Counted from the stretch's first letter, positions 52,790-61,308 are shown. The stretch: 64,000 nucleotides of DNA from an uncultured Sulfitobacter sp. (GCA_947492925.1 CANLOQ010000006.1:62001-126000); one strand, 5' to 3'. Program-made: numbers and translations. The notes: generated by a model not told the origin, from the sequence alone.

Positions 52790-53080
52790 ATGAAAATTGA
52801 GAGCATCGGCCACAAGGGCCTCCGGCGTTTCTTCGGGTCCGGAAATCCGAAAGGTCTGGTGGGTGATACGGATAGGCTCAGAAAGATGCTCGCATTCATT
52901 GACGCGGCAGCCGACCTTGAAGAGCTCGCAACGCCGCCGAACTACGGCCTTCACCAATTGACCGGTGACCGGAAGGGAACCTGGTCAATGACTGTAACAA
53001 AGAACTGGCGGATGACGTTTCGGTTGAATGACGAAGGTGCTCTGACAGATATGGAACTGGAGGACTATCATGGCTCTTGA
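52790..53080 (+). CDS. higB: HigB/RelE-type toxin
   Basis: 96 residues of the RelE/HigB mRNA interferase family: KIESIGHKGLRRFFGSG, GLVGDTDRLRKMLAFIDAA, then PNYGLHQLTGDRKGTWSMTV and NWRMTFRLNDEGAL. These match the HigB pattern in which the toxin gene precedes the antitoxin. ATG 52790 is preferred over 52763 because family members begin with this short lead-in. It overlaps the antitoxin gene by 11 bases. The pair follows repC by 51 bases and probably acts as a plasmid-addiction module. Confidence 0.88.
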   Translation: MKIESIGHKGLRRFFGSGNPKGLVGDTDRLRKMLAFIDAAADLEELATPPNYGLHQLTGDRKGTWSMTVTKNWRMTFRLNDEGALTDMELEDYHGS

Positions 53081-53372
53081 AATGCACCCGTCTTTGACGG
53101 TCCATGTTGGCGACTGGCTTAAGACAGAAATCGTCGAACCGGCGTCGATCAGTGTCAAGGATCTGGCCGATCATTTCGGTGTGTCCCGGCAGGCTCTGAG
53201 CAGCTTGCTCAATGGCAGTGCGGGATTGTCGGCAGAGATGGCGATCCGGTTTGAGAAAGCCTTTGGCGTCAAAGCCGATACGCTCCTGCGCATGCAGACG
53301 AGTTATGAACTGGCGCAAGCGCGGCAGCATGAAGATGACATCAAGGTGCAAAGGCTGAAGGCAGTCGCTTGA
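53070..53372 (+). CDS. higA: HigA-type antitoxin (XRE helix-turn-helix)
   Basis: 100 residues. HigA signature: LTVHVGDWLKTEIVEP followed by the helix-turn-helix SVKDLADHFGVSRQALSSLLNG and LSAEMAIRFEKAFGVKADTLLRMQ. It neutralises HigB and should repress the operon. Start lies inside the higB end. Confidence 0.92.
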   Translation: MALEMHPSLTVHVGDWLKTEIVEPASISVKDLADHFGVSRQALSSLLNGSAGLSAEMAIRFEKAFGVKADTLLRMQTSYELAQARQHEDDIKVQRLKAVA

Positions 53373-53385
53373 TAGGGCAGGGGCG

Positions 53386-54483
53386 TCAGAGACCCGCCGC
53401 TTTGGTCAGATTGACCCGGAACCGATCCCGGCGGCGCTGATATTTGCGCGTCATCTCGGCTGACGCATGGCCGAGGTGTTTCTGGACATAGCGTTCGTCA
53501 ACTTCGGCAGAACTCGCGAGGCCGGCGCGCAACGAGTGACCCGAGAAGAGCGCCAATCGTTCTTTTTCAGGCAGGTCTGAGCGGATACCGGCGTCTAGCA
53601 CGGTTTGCTTAATGAGGCGCGCGACGTGCTTATCCGAGAGCCTTGCCGGAAGGGCTTTCTTGCCATCACGAGAGGTGCGTACGAACAGAGGCCCAAAATC
53701 GATCCTGGCAAAATGCAACCACTTCTCAAGGGCATGAACGGGGCAGGTTTGGTTGCTTGATCCCCGGCCAATCTCAACCTCGCGCCAGCCTGTTTTTGCG
53801 TTAAGCGTGAGCAATGCGCCGTCGTCCAGCACCTCGATCCAGCCACCAGAATCTGGAGTATCGTCCTTGCTAAAATCAAGGCTGACGATCTCGGAACGCC
53901 GCAGCCCGCCCGCATAGCCGATCAGCAGGATCGCCCGGTCTCGCAGGCCACGCAGGTCATAGGGCAGGCAAGCGACCATCGCCAAAATGTCATCGCGCAG
54001 AATGGCTTCTTTTTGCACCGGCGGGCGGGCATGCTTGCGTTTGATCCCGGCTAGCACTGTAGCGATGTGTCGATCCTTGCGATCGAGCGTGAAGCCACGT
54101 TGCTGGTAGTGCCAGGCAAGACCGGAGAGGCGACGCTCGATGGTCGTGACCGTGATTGCTGAGGTCTTGCCAACAGGCGCAGCCAGGTCCGCCAGATAGA
54201 GACCAACCATTTCGGGAGAGGGGGGCAAGGGGTCCGTCCCCCTGATCCGGCACCAGCGCCCAAAGTGTTTCCAGTCGGCCGCGTAAGCCTTGTTAGTGTT
54301 TTCGGCTGTGGCGGCTTTGGCGTAATCGCGCGCGGTGTCGACAAGGCGATCAAGCGCCCCTGAGCCTGCGACATGCGTGGGCAGGTCGATGCCATCGCTT
54401 TTCTCTTGATCTCTTTCGTCGTTCTGAGCATCGTGGAAAGCACCAGAGTGTGATGACGTTGGTTTCTCGTCCTCTGTTGTCAT
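53386..54483 (-). CDS. Tyrosine-type site-specific recombinase
   Basis: 365 residues. N-terminal SAM-like core-binding domain (~45-150: TNKAYAADWKHFGRWC), then the catalytic domain with the full set: Arg195 in GGLRRSEIVSLDF, Lys230 in LNAKTGWREV, His316-x-x-Arg319 in SGHSLRAGLA, His339 in QKHLGHAS and nucleophile Tyr348 in TRKYQRR. All catalytic residues are intact. It may resolve plasmid multimers or move the element. A partly symmetric core-site candidate lies 54 bases upstream of its start (54537-54563). Converges with HigA. Confidence 0.92.
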   Translation of the reverse strand: MTTEDEKPTSSHSGAFHDAQNDERDQEKSDGIDLPTHVAGSGALDRLVDTARDYAKAATAENTNKAYAADWKHFGRWCRIRGTDPLPPSPEMVGLYLADLAAPVGKTSAITVTTIERRLSGLAWHYQQRGFTLDRKDRHIATVLAGIKRKHARPPVQKEAILRDDILAMVACLPYDLRGLRDRAILLIGYAGGLRRSEIVSLDFSKDDTPDSGGWIEVLDDGALLTLNAKTGWREVEIGRGSSNQTCPVHALEKWLHFARIDFGPLFVRTSRDGKKALPARLSDKHVARLIKQTVLDAGIRSDLPEKERLALFSGHSLRAGLASSAEVDERYVQKHLGHASAEMTRKYQRRRDRFRVNLTKAAGL

Positions 54484-54536
54484 TATTTCCCCGAAAATCT
54501 GCTAATTTTGAGACCGTGCTGCAGCCTATCTTTTTG

Positions 54537-54563
54537 TGTCCGATAATGCAAACTTATTGGACG
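54537..54563. other. Candidate recombinase core site (imperfect inverted repeat)
   Basis: TGTCCGATAA (54537-54546), 7-base spacer TGCAAAC, TTATTGGACG (54554-54563). The arms match at 8 of 10 positions. Size and spacing suit a tyrosine recombinase crossover site, and it lies directly next to the recombinase gene. An operator is the alternative. Confidence 0.45.
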
Positions 54564-54640
54564 TCAAAAGGAGCTGTATTGTGGGGCGGTTATCACATCA
54601 TATTGTAGACGAAAGCGCCGCGACAGGATAGTGTTGCGGC

Positions 54641-55594
54641 ATGACCTATCAGCCTGCTGCACTCTCTGACGACTTGAACACTCTACCCAAGCTGCCGTCC
54701 TGGGTCACCTCAGGACGTGCAGAAACCTTTGAGTCTGTGGCATTTCGGTCCGGGGCGATGCTGACGGTGCTCGACCAGTTGATCAGCGATCCCAGGCAGG
54801 ACGTACCGGTGAAACTTTTGGCCAACCGGCTGGCGCTGAGCGCGGCGACGGCGACGTCGAGACTGGAAGGGCGGCTGGCGCGGGAGGCGGATATCCGCGA
54901 TGCCTTTCACCTGACGCCACCGGGCGAGGCACGTGGACCCGATGGCGATCTCCTGGCCTTCTGGCGCGAGGGTGCGCGGCAGCGGCCAGATGGGACGGGA
55001 GAGATCGCCGACTTGGTCGGTGCCAACTTCGCGGGCGAGGTGGGTGTCTGGTTGGATGCGGGACAGGACCGGGCCCGAACACATGGACCGCTGGCGGGCT
55101 GCGTAGCCGTCCTACAGGCCGTGCTCGAGGTCGACGACCGGGCAGAACGGGTCGCCTGTCTGCTCTCGGATATCGTCTTGGCGCAGGCATTGAACTGGAA
55201 GACAATGCTTCCGGTCTCGACACAGCGGCTGACAAAGGCAGCGCTGCGGGGCCTGGCCGCGGACGGGCAGGGGGCAGAGCTGGCGATTCAACAGCGCCTC
55301 TTACTATCCGTAGAGGAGACGATCCGATTGGCCCGAGACCTGGCACAGCGCGGCGCGGCGCTGCGAACGGTGGCACCAAAATTGCGGGCCAAGGGATCGG
55401 ACGCGGCCGTCGCACTGTTCCTGTCTGAGGATGCCGTGGCACCCTCAACGATGCTGTCCCCAATGATCCAAGGGACGAGTTTACCGATGACCGACCGGGC
55501 AGCACGGCGCTTTTGTGACCGGTTGGTTGAGCTTGGTGTCGCGCAGGAACTCACCGGGCGACCAACCTTCCGGCTGTATGGGGTTGTGCGATGA
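54641..55594 (+). CDS. DUF1403 family protein
   Basis: 317 residues; recognised by the start PSWVTSGRAETFESVAFRSGA, the middle RLALSAATATSRLEGRLAREADIRDAFHLT, and WREGAR. Largely helical with a C-terminal region (RAARRFCDRLVELGVAQELTG) resembling a winged helix. The family is found on alphaproteobacterial replicons next to an ScpB-like gene, as here (ATGA overlap), and its function is unknown. The pairing hints at a role in chromosome or plasmid organisation. Confidence 0.82.
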   Translation: MTYQPAALSDDLNTLPKLPSWVTSGRAETFESVAFRSGAMLTVLDQLISDPRQDVPVKLLANRLALSAATATSRLEGRLAREADIRDAFHLTPPGEARGPDGDLLAFWREGARQRPDGTGEIADLVGANFAGEVGVWLDAGQDRARTHGPLAGCVAVLQAVLEVDDRAERVACLLSDIVLAQALNWKTMLPVSTQRLTKAALRGLAADGQGAELAIQQRLLLSVEETIRLARDLAQRGAALRTVAPKLRAKGSDAAVALFLSEDAVAPSTMLSPMIQGTSLPMTDRAARRFCDRLVELGVAQELTGRPTFRLYGVVR

Positions 55595-56250
55595 CCCGCA
55601 CCGCCATGAATGTTGCAGCCAAACGTAAGTCCGCGAAGGGGCTAGACGTCCCGACGGGCGAAGGCCTGTTTGACCGGGAACTCGCGGATTTGCCGCAAGA
55701 TCTGCGTTGGCGTGAATGGATGGGGCGGATCGAAGCCGTACTCTTCGCGAGTGCCTCGCCGGTTGGCCGCGACGACCTGACCCGCGTGGTGGGGCAGGCG
55801 GCGTCGGTCGAGATGCTGATCGAAGATATCCAGGCCGAGTTGGTCGGAAGACCTTACGAGCTGGTCCAGGTTGCAGGCGGCTGGATGTTCAGAACCCGAA
55901 CGCAGTTTGCCGATGCCATCGAGGCGGCGGCCGATCTTGGCGAACAATCTCTCGCCTTCACCGAGATGGAGATGGGCGTGCTCTGCGCCATCGCCTATCA
56001 CCAGCCCATCGACCGGGCGGGGCTCAAGGACATCTTTGGCAAGGAGGTGAGCCGCGATCTGCTCGCCCGGCTGCGCTACAAGGATCTGATCGCCAGCGGT
56101 CCGCGCTCGCCGCGGCCCGGTGCGCCGCACACGTTCGTCACGACAGAGACATTTTTAACAACCTTCGATTTGCAGACCCTGCGAGATTTGCCAGAGCTGG
56201 ACTTGGCTACTGATGGCGCGAATGAACAGGCCCGAACTCTGCATGTTTGA
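55591..56250 (+). CDS. ScpB-like condensin accessory protein
   Basis: 219 residues with the two winged-helix repeats of ScpB: WMGRIEAVLFASASPVGRDDLTRVVG (~40-70), GRPYELVQVAGGWMFRTRTQF, and AFTEMEMGVLCAIAYHQPIDRAGLKDIFG (~120-150). ScpB works with ScpA and SMC in DNA condensation. No ScpA or SMC gene is in the window, so this copy may join the host complex or act with its DUF1403 partner. Overlaps the DUF1403 gene by four bases. Confidence 0.85.
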   Translation: MTRTAMNVAAKRKSAKGLDVPTGEGLFDRELADLPQDLRWREWMGRIEAVLFASASPVGRDDLTRVVGQAASVEMLIEDIQAELVGRPYELVQVAGGWMFRTRTQFADAIEAAADLGEQSLAFTEMEMGVLCAIAYHQPIDRAGLKDIFGKEVSRDLLARLRYKDLIASGPRSPRPGAPHTFVTTETFLTTFDLQTLRDLPELDLATDGANEQARTLHV

Positions 56251-56259
56251 AGGTGCTCG

Positions 56260-56351
56260 CTTTCAATTGGTCGGGCTTTGACTTTCAATCAGTCGGAGGT
56301 ATGAGCAAGTTTTACGTGCAAATGCACAGCAGAGTTTACGTGTGATTGCAC
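56260..56351. repeat. Paired direct repeats, possible insertion-sequence end
   Basis: CTTTCAATTGGTCGG (56260-56274) is repeated as CTTTCAATCAGTCGG (56282-56296), 22 bases apart. TTTACGTGCAAATGCAC (56311-56327) is repeated as TTTACGTGTGATTGCAC (56335-56351), 24 bases apart. Such phased repeats resemble the transposase-binding ends of IS21-type elements, but no transposase gene is next to them. Confidence 0.4.
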
Positions 56352-56373
56352 TCCTCTGAGGTATAGGATTGAC

Positions 56374-56428
56374 TTCTATAGCTCAAAAATGCTCACCCTG
56401 TGAGTTATAGAAAGGGATTCTATAACTC
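56374..56428 (+). promoter_or_regulatory. Operator array abutting the fic start codon
   Basis: GAGTTATAGAA (56402-56412) and TTCTATAACTC (56418-56428) are perfect 11-base inverted arms around AGGGA, and TTCTATAGCTC (56374-56384) is a third half-site. The last arm ends at the base before ATG 56429, so binding would block both transcription and ribosome access. Autoregulation by the Fic protein's winged-helix domain is plausible. Confidence 0.65.
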
Positions 56429-57544
56429 ATGGCATGGAACTGGCAGATATCCGGTTGGCCGGATTTCCGGTATGACGCGGCCGCGCTAGCACCACTCGAA
56501 CAGCGATTTTTGCTGTCCTCAGGCGAAGTCCTGGGTGCCGTTCAGCATGTCAATACAGCGGAGCGTGATCAACTCCGCATCGACCTGCTGAGCGATGAGG
56601 CCATGAAAACCAGCGCCATTGAAGGCGAGATGCTTGACCGGCGCAGTGTGCAATCCTCGCTGCGCCGACACCTCGGATTGGAACCGGACAACTATCCGAA
56701 CAAACCCCGGGAGCAGGGCGTGGCTGAAATGATGGTCGACGTCTACTCGACCCATGCCGAGCCCCTTGAGCATGACACGCTCTTCCGGTGGCACGAAATG
56801 CTCTTGTCTTTCGACAAACGGCTCGAAGCCATCGGATCCTATCGCCGGCATGAAGATGCGATGCAGATTGTTTCGGGTCGTCTTGATCGCCCGGTCGTGC
56901 ATTTTGAGGCTCCGTCATCTGCGCAGGTTCCGGGCGAGATGGACCGATATGTCAATTGGTTCAACCGAACAGGGCCGGATGACGAAGAGTCCTTGCCAGC
57001 ATTGACGCGAGCAGGCCTGGGTCATCTCTATTTCGAGAGTATCCATCCATTCGAAGACGGAAATGGTCGTTTGGGTCGAGCCCTGGCCGAAAAGTCCCTG
57101 GCTCAGAATATCGGCCAGCCAAGCCTCATCGCGCTCGCCTTCACCATCGAGCGAAAGCGGAAGGACTATTACGATCAACTTGAGCGGCACCAGAAGACAC
57201 TGGATGTCACGCCTTGGCTAGTGTGGTTTGCAGAGGCCGTTCTGGCAGCGCAGCAGGTCACCCTCGACCGCGCGGGCTTCTTCATCGCCAAGGCGCATTT
57301 CTACGACCGGCACCGCGAAGCACTGAACGAAAGACAAGGCAAGGTGCTGGCGCGCATGTTCCGGGAGGGGCCAGACGGGTTCAAAGGTGGCCTGAGTGCG
57401 GAGAATTATCTTGCGATCACTGGGACGTCTCGGGCGACGGCGACACGTGACCTTCAGAACCTTGTTGAGTTGGGTGCCGTTGCCCGGTCTGGAGAACGAC
57501 GGCACACACGTTACTGGCTCAACCTCGAAGAGATATCTCCCTAA
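56429..57544 (+). CDS. fic: Fic-family protein (AMP-transferase), class II with N-terminal inhibitory motif
   Basis: 371 residues. N-terminal DUF4172-like region (WNWQISGWPDFRYD), inhibitory helix motif SAIEGE at 62-67, the Fic active-site motif HPFEDGNGRLGR at 206-217 and a C-terminal winged helix (TGTSRATATRDLQNLVELGA, ~330-350). Fic proteins usually transfer AMP from ATP to a target protein. The intact S-x-x-x-E-G motif predicts self-inhibition. Preceded by a perfect inverted repeat touching the start codon. No separate antitoxin gene is seen. Confidence 0.92.
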   Translation: MAWNWQISGWPDFRYDAAALAPLEQRFLLSSGEVLGAVQHVNTAERDQLRIDLLSDEAMKTSAIEGEMLDRRSVQSSLRRHLGLEPDNYPNKPREQGVAEMMVDVYSTHAEPLEHDTLFRWHEMLLSFDKRLEAIGSYRRHEDAMQIVSGRLDRPVVHFEAPSSAQVPGEMDRYVNWFNRTGPDDEESLPALTRAGLGHLYFESIHPFEDGNGRLGRALAEKSLAQNIGQPSLIALAFTIERKRKDYYDQLERHQKTLDVTPWLVWFAEAVLAAQQVTLDRAGFFIAKAHFYDRHREALNERQGKVLARMFREGPDGFKGGLSAENYLAITGTSRATATRDLQNLVELGAVARSGERRHTRYWLNLEEISP

Positions 57545-57805
57545 CCTATTTCGAAATGTTCGGCGCAGGGGAAATTTGCTGTAAGGCTACTGGCAAGCTT
57601 GGTTTGAGCTATGGACCGAAATCCAATTTTTTATACTTGCCCGAGAATGCGATAAAAACAAGGTGACTACGATGGTGCGCACATCGCCTGATCCAGCTTA
57701 CGGGCCACCCAATTGCAAAGATTTTTTTGAAAGGAAAGCCTGAAGGGCTAGCGTCAGGGGCAATTGATATTGGGTGTATGTTTCGTGAGAGATTTAGGCC
57801 GTCGA

Positions 57806-59056
57806 TCAGGTCCCTCTATGGCAGACATGGGCGGTAACGAACTCATTAGATTGATCAACTTGTACGGGGAAATTCTTCCAGAGGTCTCTAAGTACCTCAG
57901 GATGTGGGTGATACGTTTGACCGCGGTCCGGATCTGAGGAAATTATACTGAACTGAGGATCGATGGCAGCAGCCAGCCCAATGTGCCAGTTCGACTCCGC
58001 ACCATGATGCGGGACCTGAAGGATTGATATGCTGCCTAACCTCTGGAGACCTAGCGTATGCTGAATTCGAGACCAATCGATGGGGCGCCTTAAGTCTCCG
58101 TCGCCAGAGTAGAAAATGGACGCACGCGGAAGCGCCGGCGGGTAAAGTTGGAATAATCGGTGCCAACGGGATGATGGAGTAACGTTGGTTTCAGCGTCCC
58201 ACTGCCCGATTGTGCCGGCATAGACAAAAAGGCTCAGGTTGTTTCGTTTTTTGCTGCTTCGAAATGTTGCAAAATACAGCACACGTAGAGCTTCAAAAGC
58301 GTCGGCCATATCTGTCAGATCGGTGCTCAAAAGAATTGGGCGCAGCTCGTTGACCTTGTTCGCAAAAGACTCCGGGTTCGGAGGGCCGGTGGTCGGATCG
58401 TTATATGGTACAAACTCCCAAAGACTCATAACCGTTATCGCAGAGTTCCGCTTTAAGAAGCGCACCTGATGCTCCGTTTTCATGGCATAGATGAACCATT
58501 CATCAGGGTGGTCGGCATTGGGGTCTTCTTTGTCAAAGGAAATCCTCAAACCACCGTCTGGGTCAAATGATCCGGGGTCAGCTTCACCTGGTTCTGTTGG
58601 ACCCTCACCATCGGCAGGAAGAACGAAAATGACATCACCCAAACCATCGCCTGCCATGGCCGAAAGATATACCACTGGATCAACAAAGAATTGAAAAATT
58701 TCTTCGGAGGTGCCAATGCCGAGCTGAATGGCCATGAGCATCCTGTGCCACAAGGGCGCCCACGGCAGTAGGAGGGTTTTCGCGCCGATCTCGGTAAGGA
58801 GCTCTATAACACCACTAATGTGGTCACGGTCGAAATGGGAGAGTACTAGTAAATCTAGCGGGCCGTCTGCCCCACCTTTCAGCCTATTGATCTCTGTTGT
58901 AACAAGAGCTTTTGACGTAACAGAGCCACAATCATACACCCACCGAAATGGATCTGCGGCGGATGGTGTAACGGACAAAGTTCCTGAGCAAAATAGTCCC
59001 TGCCCGACTGGGTGAAAGCGATAAAAAGCCGTAAGTGTTACTGGAAGAATCTGCAT
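57806..59056 (-). CDS. Metallo-beta-lactamase-fold hydrolase (ComEC/Rec2-like)
   Basis: 416 residues. The metal site is SHFDRDHISG (His74, Asp76, Asp78, His79), a variant of HxHxDH. A later SIFYSGDGDLRR gives the conserved Asp, and ILQVPHHGAESNW the late His pair typical of ComEC-type domains. There is no membrane segment, so it is a soluble nuclease or hydrolase. It lies 14 bases after the zinc-ribbon/HEPN-like gene, with AGGAAAG before its ATG, so the two form an operon. The base composition is AT-richer than the plasmid backbone, suggesting acquired accessory DNA. Confidence 0.85.
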   Translation of the reverse strand: MQILPVTLTAFYRFHPVGQGLFCSGTLSVTPSAADPFRWVYDCGSVTSKALVTTEINRLKGGADGPLDLLVLSHFDRDHISGVIELLTEIGAKTLLLPWAPLWHRMLMAIQLGIGTSEEIFQFFVDPVVYLSAMAGDGLGDVIFVLPADGEGPTEPGEADPGSFDPDGGLRISFDKEDPNADHPDEWFIYAMKTEHQVRFLKRNSAITVMSLWEFVPYNDPTTGPPNPESFANKVNELRPILLSTDLTDMADAFEALRVLYFATFRSSKKRNNLSLFVYAGTIGQWDAETNVTPSSRWHRLFQLYPPALPRASIFYSGDGDLRRPIDWSRIQHTLGLQRLGSISILQVPHHGAESNWHIGLAAAIDPQFSIISSDPDRGQTYHPHPEVLRDLWKNFPVQVDQSNEFVTAHVCHRGT

Positions 59057-59070
59057 CGGTTTGGTCTTTC

Positions 59071-60039
59071 CTAAGCTGAAGTTCTCTCAGGATCAGCTTT
59101 TTCAGCCTTACCAAGTGCTGTCATATTTCCATCAATGTGTTCTACTACTGCTTTTGCAGTATACAGTGCCCTCAGCAGGTAGTCCTTGTTGAACATGGTC
59201 AGCGTTTTGCCGTCCTTTGTTTCCCCATTGCGGTGCACGCAGTCATGACGCAGCGCTGCATAGCCCCGCAATTCATCAAGAATGCCCTCCGAAGGCGTCA
59301 GCGGAAAGTCAAAAGCATGTCGGTACCAAAGCGGCACTCCCTCGAGTTTTGGTTTGGCTTTTGATGCTGGATCCGCTTGTTTGCCGAAATTATGGTAAAG
59401 ACGTCCTTCCTTGAGATTTCGAACAATCTTTTTGACTACAATTTCTTGATCCTGAAGTACTTCTACCGCTGGAATTGGATCATTCTGGATCGCTCCGTCT
59501 TTGGACGCAAAACGGAGCAAACATTCTTTGTGGTTCTGAAGCCCGGTGATGAGATTGTCGCAAAAATAAGCCTCCAAGAATGTGATGATCTGGGCAAAAA
59601 TCATACGATTCATCAAACTGGCACCATCGGCGGTCGCCTGTGTATCAATAATCTTGTGAAGTTGGTCGTAGTTGGCGTCAAAAATCTCACCTGGATGCTC
59701 GGGAGTTCCCCAAAATTCGTCCCAGTCCTCGGGAGGTCGATCATACCCTGGAGGTGAACAAGACACGTTCACGTCTTCATGTTCTCTAAGAGTGATGTCG
59801 CAGTCTGCAGGGCCGGCCCAGACCTCCGCATCGAAAACATTACCGCAACTGTCGCATTCAATCTCGAGTTCACCGTCAACTGTCATGTCGCGAGACTTCT
59901 CAGCCATATAATTCGGTTCAGGAACGTCGACCTCTGTGGAAATTACTTCGTTGCAAACTGGGCAAGAAAGCGTGACTTCAGAAACCCATCGCTGCATTCC
60001 GATGCCGTTGTCGATCATGTAGTCACTCATACTACCCAT
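59071..60039 (-). CDS. Zinc-ribbon protein with HEPN-like C-terminal motif
   Basis: 322 residues, not assigned to a named family. Residues 26-29 (CPVC) and 62-65 (CDSC) form a likely zinc ribbon. The helical C-terminal half ends with ALRHDCVHRNG, in which Arg264-x4-His269 followed by Arg-Asn matches the HEPN ribonuclease signature. HEPN proteins are common in RNA-targeting defence and toxin systems. Pairing with a metallo-beta-lactamase-fold protein suggests a two-gene module. Starts at 60039 or 60030 are possible, and neither has a strong ribosome site. Confidence 0.6.
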   Translation of the reverse strand: MGSMSDYMIDNGIGMQRWVSEVTLSCPVCNEVISTEVDVPEPNYMAEKSRDMTVDGELEIECDSCGNVFDAEVWAGPADCDITLREHEDVNVSCSPPGYDRPPEDWDEFWGTPEHPGEIFDANYDQLHKIIDTQATADGASLMNRMIFAQIITFLEAYFCDNLITGLQNHKECLLRFASKDGAIQNDPIPAVEVLQDQEIVVKKIVRNLKEGRLYHNFGKQADPASKAKPKLEGVPLWYRHAFDFPLTPSEGILDELRGYAALRHDCVHRNGETKDGKTLTMFNKDYLLRALYTAKAVVEHIDGNMTALGKAEKADPERTSA

Positions 60040-60481
60040 TGGGCGCTCTGTACAAAAATTTGATAGGAGCCACTGTTGTTGAAATCGAACAGCTGAACAA
60101 GGCGTGTAGGGGCATCTTGGTGATTCTGCCTAACTAGGGCAGGGCTAAGTTCCCTGTTTGCTGGCCAGCTGATGTAATTTGGGGTCCGAAGGTAAACTGT
60201 TGTTTTGAAGCGAGCGAGTATTTCGTTTATTGTGTTTGTAGAGACGGCAAACGGCGCTATGGCCACTATGGCTTGGGTATCTTAAAGTTCATGGAGGCTT
60301 GCAATAGGCTCCTCTATAGACTGATTTGGGTTATTTCAAAGAACCCAAATCTGCACCGCACCAAACTGAAATCAAACAAAAATTAGGAATTTGATAGCGA
60401 ATATCGGTTAAGTTCTATCTAGATTAGAACTTCTAAGGGTCTTAAATTTTCAAACAATCGCGAAAAATTTGGAGATTTGAG
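60040..60481. other. Non-coding AT-rich interval
   Basis: 442 bases between divergently oriented units. No supported gene: a 79-codon minus frame (60027-60266) starts with GTG without a ribosome site. Likely holds promoters for both sides, but no clear boxes were fixed. Confidence 0.4.
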
Positions 60482-60628
60482 ATGGAAGAAGCAGAAGAAA
60501 TCGTATCGATCGTGAGTGGCAGTGATCCTGTCGTTTTGGCTTTGATGGTCGCACTTGCGGGGATTGCATTGGGTGCAATGGCGCTTTGGGTGCTTATGCG
60601 GCTGCATGTGAGAAGGGATGAGAAATGA
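60482..60628 (+). CDS. 48-residue single-pass membrane peptide
   Basis: ATG 60482 follows GGAG with a 7-base spacing. The peptide has an acidic start (MEEAEEIVSIVSGSDPVV), one transmembrane helix (LALMVALAGIALGAMALWVL, ~19-38) and a basic end (MRLHVRRDEK), giving clear inside-positive orientation. Its stop overlaps the next start (ATGA), so translation is coupled to the winged-helix protein. No family recognised; toxin-like or sensor membrane peptides have this build. Confidence 0.7.
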   Translation: MEEAEEIVSIVSGSDPVVLALMVALAGIALGAMALWVLMRLHVRRDEK

Positions 60629-61308
60629 CACCGACATTAAAATGGGCTCGGTTCCCTTCAGATTGGATCACTGACCGCAAGCTGAAGAAGATGCTCTGGA
60701 AGAACTATGGCTCTCAGGGTATCGCTGCGCTGCGCGTGTATGTTGTTCTCGCGCACCGGTTGATCGAAGATGATGGGATCGTAAAGGCCTCATATGATGA
60801 GATTGAACTCGCCGCAAATCTATCGCGGCAGTCTGTTGCGAACGGATTGGATGTTCTTGAAGAGCTCGATTTGATCGAACGGTCCGCAAACGGCAAAGGG
60901 TCATACCTGTTTTGCGACTACAATTCCGAGAAGGGGTGGGCGCAACTGCCGGCTCGTCCGCTTTACACTGGCGGACAGTATCGACCCTTCAAAGGATGGA
61001 CGATGCGGAAAAAGGCAGAATTTGATGCCCTGAAACTCTATCTCTTTATCGCCGCAGCGCGGGATACAAGCTTCAACGAGACGTTTACGACCTATGAGAA
61101 AATCCGCAAGGCGACGGGTGTGCCTGATGCGCGTATCACAACTGGTTTGTCTCTTCTCACGATCTCAGGAATGATTAATGCCGTTGAAATTGATCGCGTT
61201 GGTTACGGGACATCACGCAGTTATCGGCTTGTTGGGCTAGACACGCGGCGCCACCCTGGCACAACTGGTCGCAACGGGATGCAGCCCGCGACAGAAGATG
61301 CTTTTTAA
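60625..61308 (+). CDS. Double winged-helix protein (Rep-like or regulator)
   Basis: 227 residues with two apparent winged-helix units: ~30-95 (YDEIELAANLSRQSVANGLDVLEELDLIERSA region) and ~145-205 (YEKIRKATGVPDARITTGLSLLTISGMINAVEIDR region). Two tandem winged helices are the design of many plasmid replication initiators and phage O-type proteins, but a transcription regulator is equally possible. Coupled by ATGA to the preceding membrane peptide, an unusual pair. No further family can be named. Confidence 0.65.
   Translation: MTPTLKWARFPSDWITDRKLKKMLWKNYGSQGIAALRVYVVLAHRLIEDDGIVKASYDEIELAANLSRQSVANGLDVLEELDLIERSANGKGSYLFCDYNSEKGWAQLPARPLYTGGQYRPFKGWTMRKKAEFDALKLYLFIAAARDTSFNETFTTYEKIRKATGVPDARITTGLSLLTISGMINAVEIDRVGYGTSRSYRLVGLDTRRHPGTTGRNGMQPATEDAF

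Noticed and set aside
60027-60266. 79-codon minus frame upstream of the HEPN-like gene
   Set aside because: GTG start without ribosome site; overlaps the next gene's start; no motifs.
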